Origin: Nocardia pseudobrasiliensis NBRC 108224
GTDB taxonomy: Bacteria > Actinomycetota > Actinomycetes > Mycobacteriales > Mycobacteriaceae
Assembly (NCBI RefSeq): GCF_001613105.1
Contig: NZ_BDBS01000052.1
Coordinates: forward strand, 25,719-89,718
Reading direction: 5' to 3'
DNA: 64,000 bases
The notes beneath the pieces are model-generated. The model was not told the origin of the DNA and made no database searches. It worked only from the letters and a program-made list of their open reading frames with translations. The position numbers and the translations under genes were made by a program. This document shows positions 9,846 through 18,608 of the stretch, one piece after another. Every line of letters starts with the position of its first letter. The stretch's first letter is position 1.

Positions 9846-10684
9846 GGCGGCCCCGGCACCAACGAGTTACCGAAGTAATGCGAATTGCCCGGGGGCTGCG
9901 GCGTTCCCAGCACCCTGCGGATCATCTCGGTGCCGTCGTCGTCGCCCAGTTCGTAGGCGAGCCGATTGCGCGCGGCGATCGAGCGGTGCCGGGTGACGCG
10001 GGTGATGCGGTCGGCGCTCGCGCCGATGCGCAGATGATCCAGCAGCATGGTGCCCGTGCCGACGCCCAGGACCGCCGCCTCTTCGGCGGTCGCGGGGCGG
10101 GCGGCGACGGTATCGCGATGGGCGGTCTCGACGAAGCCCCGCTCGGCCAGGCGGCGGGTGGTGCCCTCGGGGATGTCGTGCGGCGAGTCGATTCCGGTGG
10201 CCTCTGCCAAGTCCCGTGGATAGAAACTTACTTCCCAGGACCAGGGCTCATTGTCCAGATACTGGACGACCGTCCGCGACATCACCCAGGAATCCTTGGC
10301 GATGCCCAGCCACATGGCGACCTCCGCGCCCGCGGGTTCCATGCGCGCGGTGAACTGTTTGGACGGCTCGCGACCGGCGGCACGGCCGATCTCGGAGAAG
10401 ATGTCGTGCGAGGATTTCGGCCGGTCCGGCCGGATGTGGTTGGTGACAACCGATTCCAGGACCTCCTGGCTGCGGACGATCGTGCCTCGGGAAGTCGCTG
10501 TATAGAGGAGGTTTTCGGCTACGAGTACCTGAATCGCGTTGCGCGCGGTGGTGATCGAGACCTGCATCTGGTCGGCCAGCTCCGAATGGCTGGGTAATCG
10601 ATCGCCCGGCTTCCAGGTGCCGCTGCGGATCTCCTCGCGGAGGAGATCGGCGATGCGCTGGTACCGGGGACCCTCCGCCGCCAT
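9842..10684 (-). CDS. GntR-family transcriptional regulator (HutC type with UTRA domain)
   Basis: A 280-residue protein. The N-terminal winged helix (about 1-70) has the GntR signature RYQRIADLLREEIRSG, then LPSHSELADQMQVS and an arginine-containing recognition helix. Residues from about 95 on look like the ligand-binding UTRA domain of HutC-type regulators. It is the first gene of an operon with the overlapping GNAT gene. It is divergent from the DUF4254-like gene, so the shared 139-bp spacer is the likely operator region. The effector is not evident. Confidence 0.85.
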   Translation of the reverse strand: MAAEGPRYQRIADLLREEIRSGTWKPGDRLPSHSELADQMQVSITTARNAIQVLVAENLLYTATSRGTIVRSQEVLESVVTNHIRPDRPKSSHDIFSEIGRAAGREPSKQFTARMEPAGAEVAMWLGIAKDSWVMSRTVVQYLDNEPWSWEVSFYPRDLAEATGIDSPHDIPEGTTRRLAERGFVETAHRDTVAARPATAEEAAVLGVGTGTMLLDHLRIGASADRITRVTRHRSIAARNRLAYELGDDDGTEMIRRVLGTPQPPGNSHYFGNSLVPGPP

Positions 10685-10748
10685 CTCGCTCCTAGGTTGT
10701 GCTTCGAGAATTGGAGTTTACTCTGCTGGTCCGATGGGCGTGTGACCC

Positions 10749-10776
10749 TTGACACAGGCCTTCAGCGGTTTATTGT
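10749..10776 (+). promoter_or_regulatory. Predicted SigA-type promoter of the DUF4254-like gene
   Basis: TTGACA at 10749-10754 and TATTGT at 10771-10776 are separated by 16 bp, a good match to a vegetative promoter and about 48 bp before the GTG start. TTGTAA occurs twice as a direct repeat (10773-10778 and 10797-10802, spaced by 24 bp), overlapping and following the -10 box, a position suited to a repressor such as the divergent GntR protein. Confidence 0.5.
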
Positions 10777-10823
10777 AATGAAGTCCTGAACGAGTGTTGT
10801 AACGGCGATGACGGCGAGGCAAC

Positions 10824-11357
10824 GTGGCGGGTTCGGAGACATCTCAGACGGTGGTCGTGGCACTGCCCGACGCACCCATTGGCGCGACTGCGGTCCAATC
10901 CTTGACGACCGGCCTACTGCCGAGTTCGGATATCTTGTTGCGTGCCTGTCGCGGCCACCGCGTCATCGGTGGGCCCCTGCTGTGGTTCGCGCGCGATCTC
11001 GCGGTGCTGCACGAGCGCCGCCTCATCGGTCGCGGCGGATCCGAGCCCGACAGCGATCCCACGACGATCATCGAAATCGAGCGCCGCCGAACCGAATTGG
11101 TCATGGCGATCGACGACTGGATCGCCCGCACGGTTCCACAGCATCGACTCGGCGCGACCCTGCACACCGAAACCATCGGCTCGGTCATCGACCGCCTCGC
11201 CGAGGCCTCGGTCCGCGCCCACCACGCCCTGATGACCCTGGACGCGAACGACGAAGTGCTGCACGGCGCCTGGCACCACTTGGCCGAATTGGCCGACGCC
11301 TACGACGATCTCGTCAACGACGTCCTCGCGGGGCGACGCCGACTCCCGGCCTGGTAA
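10824..11357 (+). CDS. DUF4254-like conserved hypothetical protein
   Basis: A 177-residue soluble protein starting at GTG; an in-frame stop lies just upstream, so no longer start is possible. It has a pattern I associate with actinobacterial DUF4254 proteins: LLPSSDILLRACRG, an ELHxR-like segment (VLHERRL), then IEIERRRTELVMAIDDWI and a histidine-containing HTETIGSVIDRL. The rest is predicted largely helical. No catalytic motif is recognised. It is divergent from the GntR/GNAT pair and has its own promoter. The family assignment is from memory of motifs, not from a search. Confidence 0.65.
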   Translation: MAGSETSQTVVVALPDAPIGATAVQSLTTGLLPSSDILLRACRGHRVIGGPLLWFARDLAVLHERRLIGRGGSEPDSDPTTIIEIERRRTELVMAIDDWIARTVPQHRLGATLHTETIGSVIDRLAEASVRAHHALMTLDANDEVLHGAWHHLAELADAYDDLVNDVLAGRRRLPAW

Positions 11358-11365
11358 CCGCGCAA

Positions 11366-13624
11366 TCAAACACTGTAGCGTCGGTGGTCGGTGGCGAAAT
11401 CGTCTGCGACGGTTGCGGCGAGCTCGACCAGGGCGCGCTTGGTGTTCTTGTGCAGGCGGGACAGGTCGATCTCGGCGCCCTCGGACAGATGGGCGTCGTA
11501 GGGGATGATGTGGACGGCGCGGCAGCGCGAGAGGAAGTATTCGCGCAGCTGCTGAATTCCGACATTCGGTGATCCCGGGCGCGGCAGGTTGATCACTACG
11601 ACGGCATTGCGGACCAGGTGGTCGTGGCCGTGCAGGGACAACCAGTCAAGGGTGGCGGCGGCGCTGCGGGCGCCGTCGATCGCCGAGGACGAGATCAGCA
11701 CCAGCGAATGCGCCAGTTCCAGTACGCCGCCCATGGCCGAATGCATCAGTCCCGTACCGCAGTCGGTGAGGATGATGTTGTAGAACCGCTGCAGGATGCG
11801 CGCGACCTTGCGGTACTCCTCGTCGCTGAATGCCTCCGAGGCGGCCGGATCCCGCTCACTGGCAAGGACTTCCAGTCGGCTGGTCGCCTGCGAGGTATGC
11901 CTGCGCACATCGGAGTACGAGCGGATCGCCTGATCCAGCAGCAGATCTCGCACCGTCGAACGGGTCTGCAGCGGCACCCGCTGCGACAGCGTGCCGAAGT
12001 CCGGATTGGCGTCCACGGCGATCACCCGGTCGCCGCGGATGGACGCGAAGATCGAGCCGATACCCATGGTCGTCGTGGTCTTGCCGACGCCGCCCTTGAG
12101 CGAGAGCACCGCGATCCGATAGTCGCCGCGCACGGGCTGGCGAATCCGCGCCACCAGTTCCTGCAGCCGCCGCTCCTCGGCCGACATGCCCGGATTGATT
12201 GCGCCACCGGACATATGGTGCACCGCCCGACGCCAGCCCGAACCGGCCGCCTTTTTCGCCCGGCGCACCGGAACATCGTCCAGCGAGGGCGGCGGGCCCT
12301 GGTGCCCGTACTGCGGCGGATACTGCTGCTGCGGCGGCGGAGTCGCGCCCCAGGGCGGAGCGGCCTGCTGCCACTGCCCACCCTGCTGCGGAGGATAGGG
12401 CTGCTGCGGAGCGTAATTCGGTGCGCCGGAATTCATTCCGGAATACGGACCCGGCACGTAATCGTCGCCGACCGGAGCCTGCGACGCGTTGCGCGGTCCC
12501 TGCGGCGTCTCGGATTGCGGCGCGTGCGGTCCCGGGGCGTGCGGCATATACGGCCCCGGCGCAGGTGTGTCCGACTGCGGCGCACGAGTTGTGGGTGCGA
12601 ACGGTCCGGGCGCGGGTGCGTCCGTTTGCGGCGCGGGTGTTGTGGGCGCGAAGGGAGCGGACGCGTCGGGTTGTGGTGTGCGCGTTGTGGGCGCGAACGG
12701 GCCCGGGGCGGGGGCGTCCGAATGCGGCGCGGGTGGGGTGTTCGGGGCGAACTGGTTGGCGGTGTCCGATTGCGGAGTTTGCCGCGGGAGTGGGGACGGG
12801 GCCTCGGGCAGCGGGGGGCGGGAGTTCGGGTCGGTGAATGCCGTTGTCGAGGGGCTCTGTCCGCTCTGCGTCGGATGCGGGAGCGAATCGGGCTGGGCCG
12901 CAGTCGGTTCCGGGGCGCGCATCGGGGTCAGCCACGGCGGCGGCTGATCGTTGGACGGCGGTTCGGTCTGCGACAGGTCCGGAAGTCGTTCGGGCGCGGC
13001 GTGTTCCGGCGGCTCGGGCAGCGGCGGTCGGCTCGCGGCGCGGTCCGGTGGCGGCGGGAGGTCGGGGCGGCTCATCCGGGTGGTCGGCTCGGCGGCCGTC
13101 GGATCCGCGACGTCGGCGGTATTCGAATGCGCCTGCGGCACCGGCGCAGGCGGTGCCTGCCAGGCCGGGGTCTCGGCCGTCGGTGTCGATGGGTTCTGCT
13201 GGCCCGGCCACTGTTCGGACCGCAGCGAGGGAGCTTCGGCCTGCCAGTGTGGCGGCGGGGGAGCCTGTTCGCCACCATTGGTCGGGGTCGGCGAATTCTG
13301 GTATGGCAGTTGGAATTCGCCGCCGTGGCGCTGGGGGAGCGGGGGCAGATTCTGCGGCGGTTCGGGCAGCGTCTCGCCATTGGGGCGGACGGGCTCCTCG
13401 TGCTCCTCGGCCTCGGATTTGTCACGGCGCCAACCGATGCGGCGCTTCTTGGCGCCCTCGGCCTCCTCGGATCTACGCCGCCCCTTCCGGCGCGACGCGG
13501 CCTCCTCCGGAATCAGATCCTCTTGCGGCAGATTCTGAACGGGGGCCTCGTAACCGGACTGCGTGACCTCACTCTCGGACAGCCACGGCGGCAGCATCGG
13601 CAGGCCGTCGTCGTTACGACTCAC
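11366..13624 (-). CDS. Proline-rich MinD/ParA-like ATPase, EspI type
   Basis: A 752-residue protein. Residues about 1-430 are low-complexity, rich in Pro, Ala, Gln and Thr, with a basic patch near residue 45-75 (RRKGRRR, KKRR). The C-terminal 300 residues form a MinD/ParA ATPase with the deviant Walker A LKGGVGKTTTT (about 504-514) and the DANPDFGTLS switch. This plan matches M. tuberculosis EspI (Rv3876), an ESX-1-associated protein reported to control secretion under low ATP. The GTG at 13624 has GAGGTG seven bases upstream. Its place beside an ESX set supports an ESX role. The exact orthology is uncertain because the N-terminus is disordered. Confidence 0.8.
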   Translation of the reverse strand: MSRNDDGLPMLPPWLSESEVTQSGYEAPVQNLPQEDLIPEEAASRRKGRRRSEEAEGAKKRRIGWRRDKSEAEEHEEPVRPNGETLPEPPQNLPPLPQRHGGEFQLPYQNSPTPTNGGEQAPPPPHWQAEAPSLRSEQWPGQQNPSTPTAETPAWQAPPAPVPQAHSNTADVADPTAAEPTTRMSRPDLPPPPDRAASRPPLPEPPEHAAPERLPDLSQTEPPSNDQPPPWLTPMRAPEPTAAQPDSLPHPTQSGQSPSTTAFTDPNSRPPLPEAPSPLPRQTPQSDTANQFAPNTPPAPHSDAPAPGPFAPTTRTPQPDASAPFAPTTPAPQTDAPAPGPFAPTTRAPQSDTPAPGPYMPHAPGPHAPQSETPQGPRNASQAPVGDDYVPGPYSGMNSGAPNYAPQQPYPPQQGGQWQQAAPPWGATPPPQQQYPPQYGHQGPPPSLDDVPVRRAKKAAGSGWRRAVHHMSGGAINPGMSAEERRLQELVARIRQPVRGDYRIAVLSLKGGVGKTTTTMGIGSIFASIRGDRVIAVDANPDFGTLSQRVPLQTRSTVRDLLLDQAIRSYSDVRRHTSQATSRLEVLASERDPAASEAFSDEEYRKVARILQRFYNIILTDCGTGLMHSAMGGVLELAHSLVLISSSAIDGARSAAATLDWLSLHGHDHLVRNAVVVINLPRPGSPNVGIQQLREYFLSRCRAVHIIPYDAHLSEGAEIDLSRLHKNTKRALVELAATVADDFATDHRRYSV

Positions 13625-13891
13625 AACGCACCTCGCAGGCGCTCGAGCTCAGCTCCGCGGGCTCCCGAGGGCGCTGCGCACCACACTCGCTCGCTGCGCT
13701 CCCTCACGGATCCCCCTGGATCTGCTGGTACCGGATTACCTGGACAGCCGGTAGTTTACGCGAGCGCAATCGGGCGCGACGGACCTGCCGCCCGGTCGGG
13801 CCACCCGGAACCGATGCCCGGGTTGTTGTAGCGTGCCTCACACTCGGCGCGCTGCATTGCCGAGCCGTTGCGAGATCGGGAGCATGGCGGG

Positions 13892-15151
13892 ATGGCGACA
13901 ACAGTCGAAGACGGTCGAAGCGGGGCGCGGCTCGACGAGCTCCCGATCCGGCCCATCCATCGCAGGCTGGTCGTCCTGGTCGGCATGGGGCTGTTCTTCG
14001 ATCTCTACGAACTGTTCCTGGCCGGAACCATCACCGGCGTGCTGAAGCAGGAACTGCATCTGTCGACCTATCAGCTCTCGGGCATCCTCGCCTCGGCCTT
14101 CGCTGGACAGTTCGTCGGCGCGCTGGTGCTGGGCCGATTGTCGGATCTGTTCGGCCGCCGCCGGATGTTCATGATCAATATCGGCATCTACGCGGGCTTC
14201 ACGCTGCTGGGCGCGTTCAGCCCGAACGTCTGGTTCCTGATGGCCACCCGCGCGCTGGCCGGTCTCGGCATCGGGGCGGAGATGACGGTCTCCGACACCT
14301 ATCTGTCCGAGGTGATGCCCGCGCAGGTGCGCGGCCGAATGATCGCCATCGCCTACACCATCGGCTTCTGCGCGGTGCCGACCGTCGGCTTCCTGGCCCG
14401 CTGGCTGGTGCCGCTGCATCCGATGGGCATCGACGGCTGGCGATGGCTGTTCGTGATCGGCGGCCTCGGCGCGGCGCTGGTATTCGTGGCGCGACGACAT
14501 ATGCCGGAGTCCCCGAAGTGGCTGGCGCGGCAGCAGGAGACCGCCGAGCGGGTGCCGTTCACGCGAATCCTGCGGCCGCCCTTCCGAACTCGCACGCTGC
14601 TGTTCGGCGCGGTGATGATCCTGCAGGTGTTCGGCTACTACGGCTTCGGCACGCTGGCCGTGCTGGTGCTGCAGGCCAAGGGCTTCACGGTGGTCAATTC
14701 GCTCGGCTATCTGGCCGTCACCTATCTGGGCTATCCGATCGGATCGCTGCTGACCATTCCGCTCATCGAACGCGTCGAGCGCAAATATCTGGTGATCGGC
14801 ACCACCGCGCTCATGGCGATCTTCGGACTGATCTTCGGCTTCGCGACCGCGGTGCCGCTGATCCTGCTGTCGGGCGGGCTGTTCACCGTGAGCAGCAATA
14901 TCTTCTCCGACGCGATCCACACCTATCTGCCGGAATCGTTCCCGACCAGTGTGCGGGGGACCGCGTCGGGCGCGACCTATTCGCTGTCCAAGCTCAGCAC
15001 CGCGATTCAGCCGTTCCTGCTGCTGCCGGTGCTGGAGAACCACGGTCCGGGCGCGGTCTTCTCGATCATCACCGCGGCGTTGGTGCTCATGATCGGATTG
15101 CTCGTGGTCTGGGGCCCGCTGACCGGACGCGAGCCGCTCGCGCCCGCATAA
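13892..15151 (+). CDS. MFS transporter (metabolite:H+ symporter type)
   Basis: With the ATG at 13892, which has GGGAG nine bases upstream, the product is 419 residues with about twelve hydrophobic helices. The cytoplasmic loop 2-3 carries GRLSDLFGRRRMF, matching the MFS motif G-x-L-x-D-x-x-G-R-R. The central loop has PESPKWLA, typical of the sugar porter/aromatic acid symporter group. The substrate cannot be set from sequence. It stands alone between the EspI-like gene (divergent) and infA. Confidence 0.85.
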   Translation: MATTVEDGRSGARLDELPIRPIHRRLVVLVGMGLFFDLYELFLAGTITGVLKQELHLSTYQLSGILASAFAGQFVGALVLGRLSDLFGRRRMFMINIGIYAGFTLLGAFSPNVWFLMATRALAGLGIGAEMTVSDTYLSEVMPAQVRGRMIAIAYTIGFCAVPTVGFLARWLVPLHPMGIDGWRWLFVIGGLGAALVFVARRHMPESPKWLARQQETAERVPFTRILRPPFRTRTLLFGAVMILQVFGYYGFGTLAVLVLQAKGFTVVNSLGYLAVTYLGYPIGSLLTIPLIERVERKYLVIGTTALMAIFGLIFGFATAVPLILLSGGLFTVSSNIFSDAIHTYLPESFPTSVRGTASGATYSLSKLSTAIQPFLLLPVLENHGPGAVFSIITAALVLMIGLLVVWGPLTGREPLAPA

Positions 15152-15345
15152 CCGACCCTATTTGGTCGAACGCATCACTCGCGGGTAAGCTTGACCGGCG
15201 GTGCACCTACCCGTCGGTCGCTTCATGTCCGCATGTCGCTTTCGTCAGAGTATGGCACCGGGTCGACGCAAGCGCACGACATTGCAGTGACAGCCAACCG
15301 AAAGCCTAGCCAACCAGGCTGGGCCCAACCGGGATCGCGGAGGAT

Positions 15346-15567
15346 ATGGCGAAGAAGGAAGGGGCCATCGAGGTCGAGGGCCGAGTAATCGAGCCGTTGC
15401 CCAATGCGATGTTCCGGATCGAGCTGGAGAACGGTCACAAGGTGCTCGCGCACATCAGCGGCAAGATGCGGCAGCACTACATCCGCATCCTGCCCGAGGA
15501 CCGCGTGGTGGTGGAGCTTTCGCCCTACGACCTGACTCGCGGTCGCATCGTCTACCGCTACAAGTGA
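15346..15567 (+). CDS. infA: Translation initiation factor IF-1
   Basis: A 73-residue S1/OB-fold protein, nearly identical to the actinobacterial IF-1 consensus (MAKKEGAIEVEGRV, then GHKVLAHISGKMR and LTRGRIVYRYK). IF-1 binds the 30S A site during initiation. A strong GGAGGA site lies directly before the ATG. It opens the infA-rpmJ-rpsM-rpsK-rpsD-rpoA-rplQ block that is standard in actinobacteria. The 194-bp spacer upstream must contain its promoter. Confidence 0.99.
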   Translation: MAKKEGAIEVEGRVIEPLPNAMFRIELENGHKVLAHISGKMRQHYIRILPEDRVVVELSPYDLTRGRIVYRYK

Positions 15568-15609
15568 CCGCGCCGCGCGCGGACCTGGTTCGGGACGACG
15601 GATAAAGAC

Positions 15610-15658
15610 TTCCCCGGTCGTTGGACCGGGGAAAAACTGTGTTCACACCCCTGTGAAC
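15610..15658 (+). other. Two tandem perfect stem-loops in the infA-rpmJ spacer
   Basis: Stem 1: TTCCCCGGTC (15610-15619) pairs perfectly with GACCGGGGAA (15624-15633) across a GTTG loop. Stem 2: GTTCACA (15641-15647) pairs with TGTGAAC (15652-15658) across four bases. Neither is followed by a T run, so they are not classical intrinsic terminators. They end 21 bp before the rpmJ start and could act as an attenuator, a processing site or mRNA stabiliser. Confidence 0.6.
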
Positions 15659-15678
15659 CACAACCAGATTGGACGGAC

Positions 15679-15792
15679 GTGAAGGTTCAGCCCAGCGTCA
15701 AGAAGATCTGCGAGAAGTGCAAGGTGATCCGCCGTAACGGGCGGGTCATGGTGATCTGCGACAACCTGCGCCACAAGCAGCGCCAGGGCTAG
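15679..15792 (+). CDS. rpmJ: 50S ribosomal protein L36 (zinc-binding C+ form)
   Basis: A 37-residue protein from GTG to TAG, too short for most ORF filters. The sequence KVQPSVKKICEKCKVIRR and the end RHKQRQG are diagnostic of L36. The CxxC pair plus a later Cys (VICDN) and His (LRHK) give the complete Zn ribbon, so this is the C+ paralogue, not the zinc-free version induced in starvation. GGACGGAC serves as a weak ribosome-binding site. Confidence 0.97.
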   Translation: MKVQPSVKKICEKCKVIRRNGRVMVICDNLRHKQRQG

Positions 15793-15968
15793 TCGTAGAG
15801 CACGATCGCAGTTCTGCTTGACAGAACAAAGAAGACCTCCCAGCGCCACTGGGTCATCGACGAGCCCGCGAGGGCGGATGCCCAATTACCCCCGGTACGG
15901 AGGCCGGGGCCCCACTACGAGGGGACGGACAGGGAGCAGACCTCCGCAACCATTAAGGAATCGCCACC

Positions 15969-16340
15969 ATGGCACGTCTGATGGGCGTCGATCTCCCGCG
16001 CGAGAAGCGCATGGAGATCGCACTGACCTACATTTTCGGCATCGGCCGTACCCGCGCCAAGGAGATCCTCGAGAACACGGGCGTCAGCCCCGACACTCGC
16101 GCCAAGGATCTCACCGACGACGATCTGACCAAGCTTCGCGACTTCATCGAGGCGTCGGAATTCAAGGTCGAGGGTGACCTGCGCCGTGAGGTGCAGGCCG
16201 ATATCCGTCGCAAGATCGAGATCGGCTGCTACCAGGGCATCCGCCACCGTCGCCACCTCCCGGTGCGTGGTCAGCGGACCAAGACCAATGCGCGTACGCG
16301 CAAGGGTCCGAAGAAGACCGTCGCCGGCAAGAAGAAGTAG
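15969..16340 (+). CDS. rpsM: 30S ribosomal protein S13
   Basis: A 123-residue protein with the S13 opening MARLMGVDLPREKRMEIALT, the helix-hairpin-helix segment IGRTRAKEIL and the basic C-terminal tail ending in KKTVAGKKK. S13 sits in the head of the 30S subunit and contacts the P-site tRNA and the 50S subunit. A 176-bp leader with a GC-rich inverted repeat separates it from rpmJ; AAGGAA lies 8-13 bases before the ATG. It is followed by rpsK after 9 bp. Confidence 0.99.
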   Translation: MARLMGVDLPREKRMEIALTYIFGIGRTRAKEILENTGVSPDTRAKDLTDDDLTKLRDFIEASEFKVEGDLRREVQADIRRKIEIGCYQGIRHRRHLPVRGQRTKTNARTRKGPKKTVAGKKK

Positions 16341-16349
16341 GGATAACCG

Positions 16350-16763
16350 ATGCCTCCGAAGAGTCGGGCCTCCGGCCCCAAGAAGACCCAGAAGTCGCGT
16401 CGCCGGGACAAGAAGAACGTTCCGCACGGCAACGCGCACATCAAGTCCACGTTCAACAACACGATCGTGTCGATCACCGACCCGCAGGGCAACGTCATCT
16501 CCTGGGCGTCCTCGGGCCACGTCGGCTTCAAGGGTTCGCGCAAGTCGACCCCGTTCGCCGCGCAGCTCGCCGCCGAGAACGCTGCCCGCAAGGCGCAGGA
16601 GCACGGCGTCAAGAAGGTCGACGTGTTCGTCAAGGGCCCGGGTTCGGGCCGTGAGACCGCGATCCGCTCGCTGCAGGCCGCCGGCCTCGAGGTGGGCACG
16701 ATCTCCGACGTCACCCCGCAGCCGCACAACGGTTGCCGTCCGCCCAAGCGGCGTCGCGTCTAA
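16350..16763 (+). CDS. rpsK: 30S ribosomal protein S11
   Basis: A 137-residue protein matching S11 throughout: a Lys/Arg-rich N-terminus, HIKSTFNNTIVSITDPQGN, GFKGSRKSTPFAAQ and the C-terminal PHNGCRPPKRRRV. S11 forms part of the 30S platform near the mRNA exit. It sits between rpsM and rpsD in the conserved alpha-operon order with short spacers. Confidence 0.99.
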   Translation: MPPKSRASGPKKTQKSRRRDKKNVPHGNAHIKSTFNNTIVSITDPQGNVISWASSGHVGFKGSRKSTPFAAQLAAENAARKAQEHGVKKVDVFVKGPGSGRETAIRSLQAAGLEVGTISDVTPQPHNGCRPPKRRRV

Positions 16764-16787
16764 GCGGGAAGGAAGGTTTAGAGAACT

Positions 16788-17393
16788 ATGGCTCGTTACA
16801 CCGGCCCCATCACCCGCAAGTCGCGTCGTCTGCGTGTCGACCTCGTCGGAGGCGACCAGGCGTTCGAGCGTCGTCCTTACCCGCCGGGCCAGCACGGCCG
16901 CGCGCGGATCAAGGAGTCCGAGTACCTGATGCAGCTGCAGGAGAAGCAGAAGGCTCGCTTCTCCTACGGCATCCTCGAGCGTCAGTTCGCGACGTACTAC
17001 AAGGAAGCCCACCGGCAGAAGGGCAAGACCGGCGACAACCTGCTGCGTCTGCTCGAGACCCGGCTGGACAACGTCGTGTACCGCGCCGGTCTGGCCCGGA
17101 CCCGTCGTCAGGCCCGTCAGCTGGTCTCGCACGGCCACTTCCTGGTCAACGGCGTCAAGGTGAACGTCCCGAGCTTCCAGGTGTCGCAGTACGACATCAT
17201 CGATGTCAAGGACAAGTCGCTGGCGACCCTGCCGTTCCAGGTGGCGCGGGAGACCTACGGCGACCGCCCGATCCCGGGCTGGCTGCAGGTCGTGCCGAAC
17301 CGGCTGCGGATCCTGGTCCACCAGCTGCCGGAGCGCGCGCAGATCGACGTGCCGATCAACGAACAGCTCATCGTCGAGTACTACTCGAAGTAA
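16788..17393 (+). CDS. rpsD: 30S ribosomal protein S4
   Basis: A 201-residue protein of normal length. It begins MARYTGPITRKSRRL and has the S4 RNA-binding domain around LDNVVYRAGLARTRRQARQL (about 92-112) and HGHFLVNG. S4 nucleates 30S assembly and in many bacteria represses its own operon. GAAGG lies before the ATG, 24 bp after rpsK. Confidence 0.99.
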   Translation: MARYTGPITRKSRRLRVDLVGGDQAFERRPYPPGQHGRARIKESEYLMQLQEKQKARFSYGILERQFATYYKEAHRQKGKTGDNLLRLLETRLDNVVYRAGLARTRRQARQLVSHGHFLVNGVKVNVPSFQVSQYDIIDVKDKSLATLPFQVARETYGDRPIPGWLQVVPNRLRILVHQLPERAQIDVPINEQLIVEYYSK

Positions 17394-17416
17394 GCGGTTC
17401 GAGCTTGCTGTCCTCG

Positions 17417-17444
17417 CCCCGGCATTCCAGTGCGAATGCCGGGG
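17417..17444 (+). other. Perfect 11-bp stem-loop between rpsD and rpoA
   Basis: CCCCGGCATTC (17417-17427) pairs with GAATGCCGGGG (17434-17444) around a six-base loop. There is no T run after it, so it may be a partial terminator, an RNase-processing signal or an S4/alpha regulatory structure rather than a full stop. It lies in the 109-bp spacer before rpoA. Confidence 0.6.
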
Positions 17445-17502
17445 GCCGGGGAACCAATTCGTGGGTGTCAAATAGCGGGCGCCCCTGAAGGAGGAGATCC
17501 TC

Positions 17503-18561
17503 ATGCTGATTTCACAGCGACCGACGCTGACCGAAGAGGTCGTGACCGAGAACCGGTCGCGGTTCACCATCGAACCGCTGGAGCCGGGCTTCGGTTACAC
17601 CCTCGGCAACTCGCTGCGCCGCACGCTGCTGTCGTCCATTCCGGGCGCGGCCGTCACCAGCATCCGCATCGACGGCGTGCTGCACGAGTTCACCACCGTC
17701 CCGGGCGTGAAGGAGGATGTCACCGACATCATCCTGAACCTCAAGGGCCTGGTCGTGTCGTCCGAAGAGGACGAGCCGGTCACCATGTACGTCCGCAAGA
17801 GTGGCCCGGGCGCCGTCATCGCCGGTGACATCGTGCCCCCGGCCGGTGTGACGGTCCACAACCCGGATATGCACATCGCCACCCTGAACGACAAGGGCAA
17901 GTTGGAGATCGAGCTCGTCGTCGAGCGCGGTCGCGGCTACGTCCCGGCCGTGCAGAACAAGGCCTCGGGCGCGGAAATCGGCCGGATCCCGGTGGATTCG
18001 ATCTACTCTCCGGTGCTGAAGGTGACCTACAAGGTCGAGGCGACCCGTGTCGAGCAGCGCACCGACTTCGACCGGCTCATCCTGGATGTCGAGACCAAGA
18101 ACTCGATCTCCCCGCGGGATGCGCTGGCGTCGGCCGGTAAGACCCTGGTCGAGCTGTTCGGCCTGGCGCGTGAGCTGAACGTGGAGGCCGAGGGTATCGA
18201 GATCGGGCCCAGCCCGGCCGAGGCGGACCACATCGCCTCGTTCGCGCTGCCGATCGAGGACCTGGACCTCACCGTGCGGTCGTACAACTGCCTCAAGCGC
18301 GAGGGTGTGCACACCGTCGGCGAGCTGGTCGCTCGCACCGAATCGGATCTGCTGGACATCCGCAACTTCGGGCAGAAGTCCATCGACGAGGTGAAGGTCA
18401 AGCTGCATTCGCTGGGCCTGTCGCTCAAGGACAGCCCGGCCTCCTTCGATCCCTCCAGCGTCGTCGGCTACGACGCCGCCAGCGGGACCTGGAGCGACAG
18501 CGGCTCGTTCAGCGACACCGACAGCGGCGAGCAGGATTACGCCGAAACCGAACAGCTCTAG
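17503..18561 (+). CDS. rpoA: DNA-directed RNA polymerase alpha subunit
   Basis: A 352-residue protein. The N-terminal assembly domain contains EPLEPGFGYTLGNSLRRTLL, and the C-terminal domain (from about 245) has LTVRSYNCLKREGVHTVGEL with the DNA- and activator-contacting helix-hairpin-helix IRNFGQKSIDEV. An acidic, Ser-rich tail (SDTDSGEQDY) ends the protein. A strong GGAGGAG site precedes the ATG. It assembles the RNA polymerase core as a dimer and is co-transcribed with the flanking ribosomal genes. Confidence 0.99.
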   Translation: MLISQRPTLTEEVVTENRSRFTIEPLEPGFGYTLGNSLRRTLLSSIPGAAVTSIRIDGVLHEFTTVPGVKEDVTDIILNLKGLVVSSEEDEPVTMYVRKSGPGAVIAGDIVPPAGVTVHNPDMHIATLNDKGKLEIELVVERGRGYVPAVQNKASGAEIGRIPVDSIYSPVLKVTYKVEATRVEQRTDFDRLILDVETKNSISPRDALASAGKTLVELFGLARELNVEAEGIEIGPSPAEADHIASFALPIEDLDLTVRSYNCLKREGVHTVGELVARTESDLLDIRNFGQKSIDEVKVKLHSLGLSLKDSPASFDPSSVVGYDAASGTWSDSGSFSDTDSGEQDYAETEQL

Positions 18562-18608
18562 GCCGCCGGGGCCGCAGCCCCGCTGGTCTTTCCTAAGGAG
18601 AACAACCA

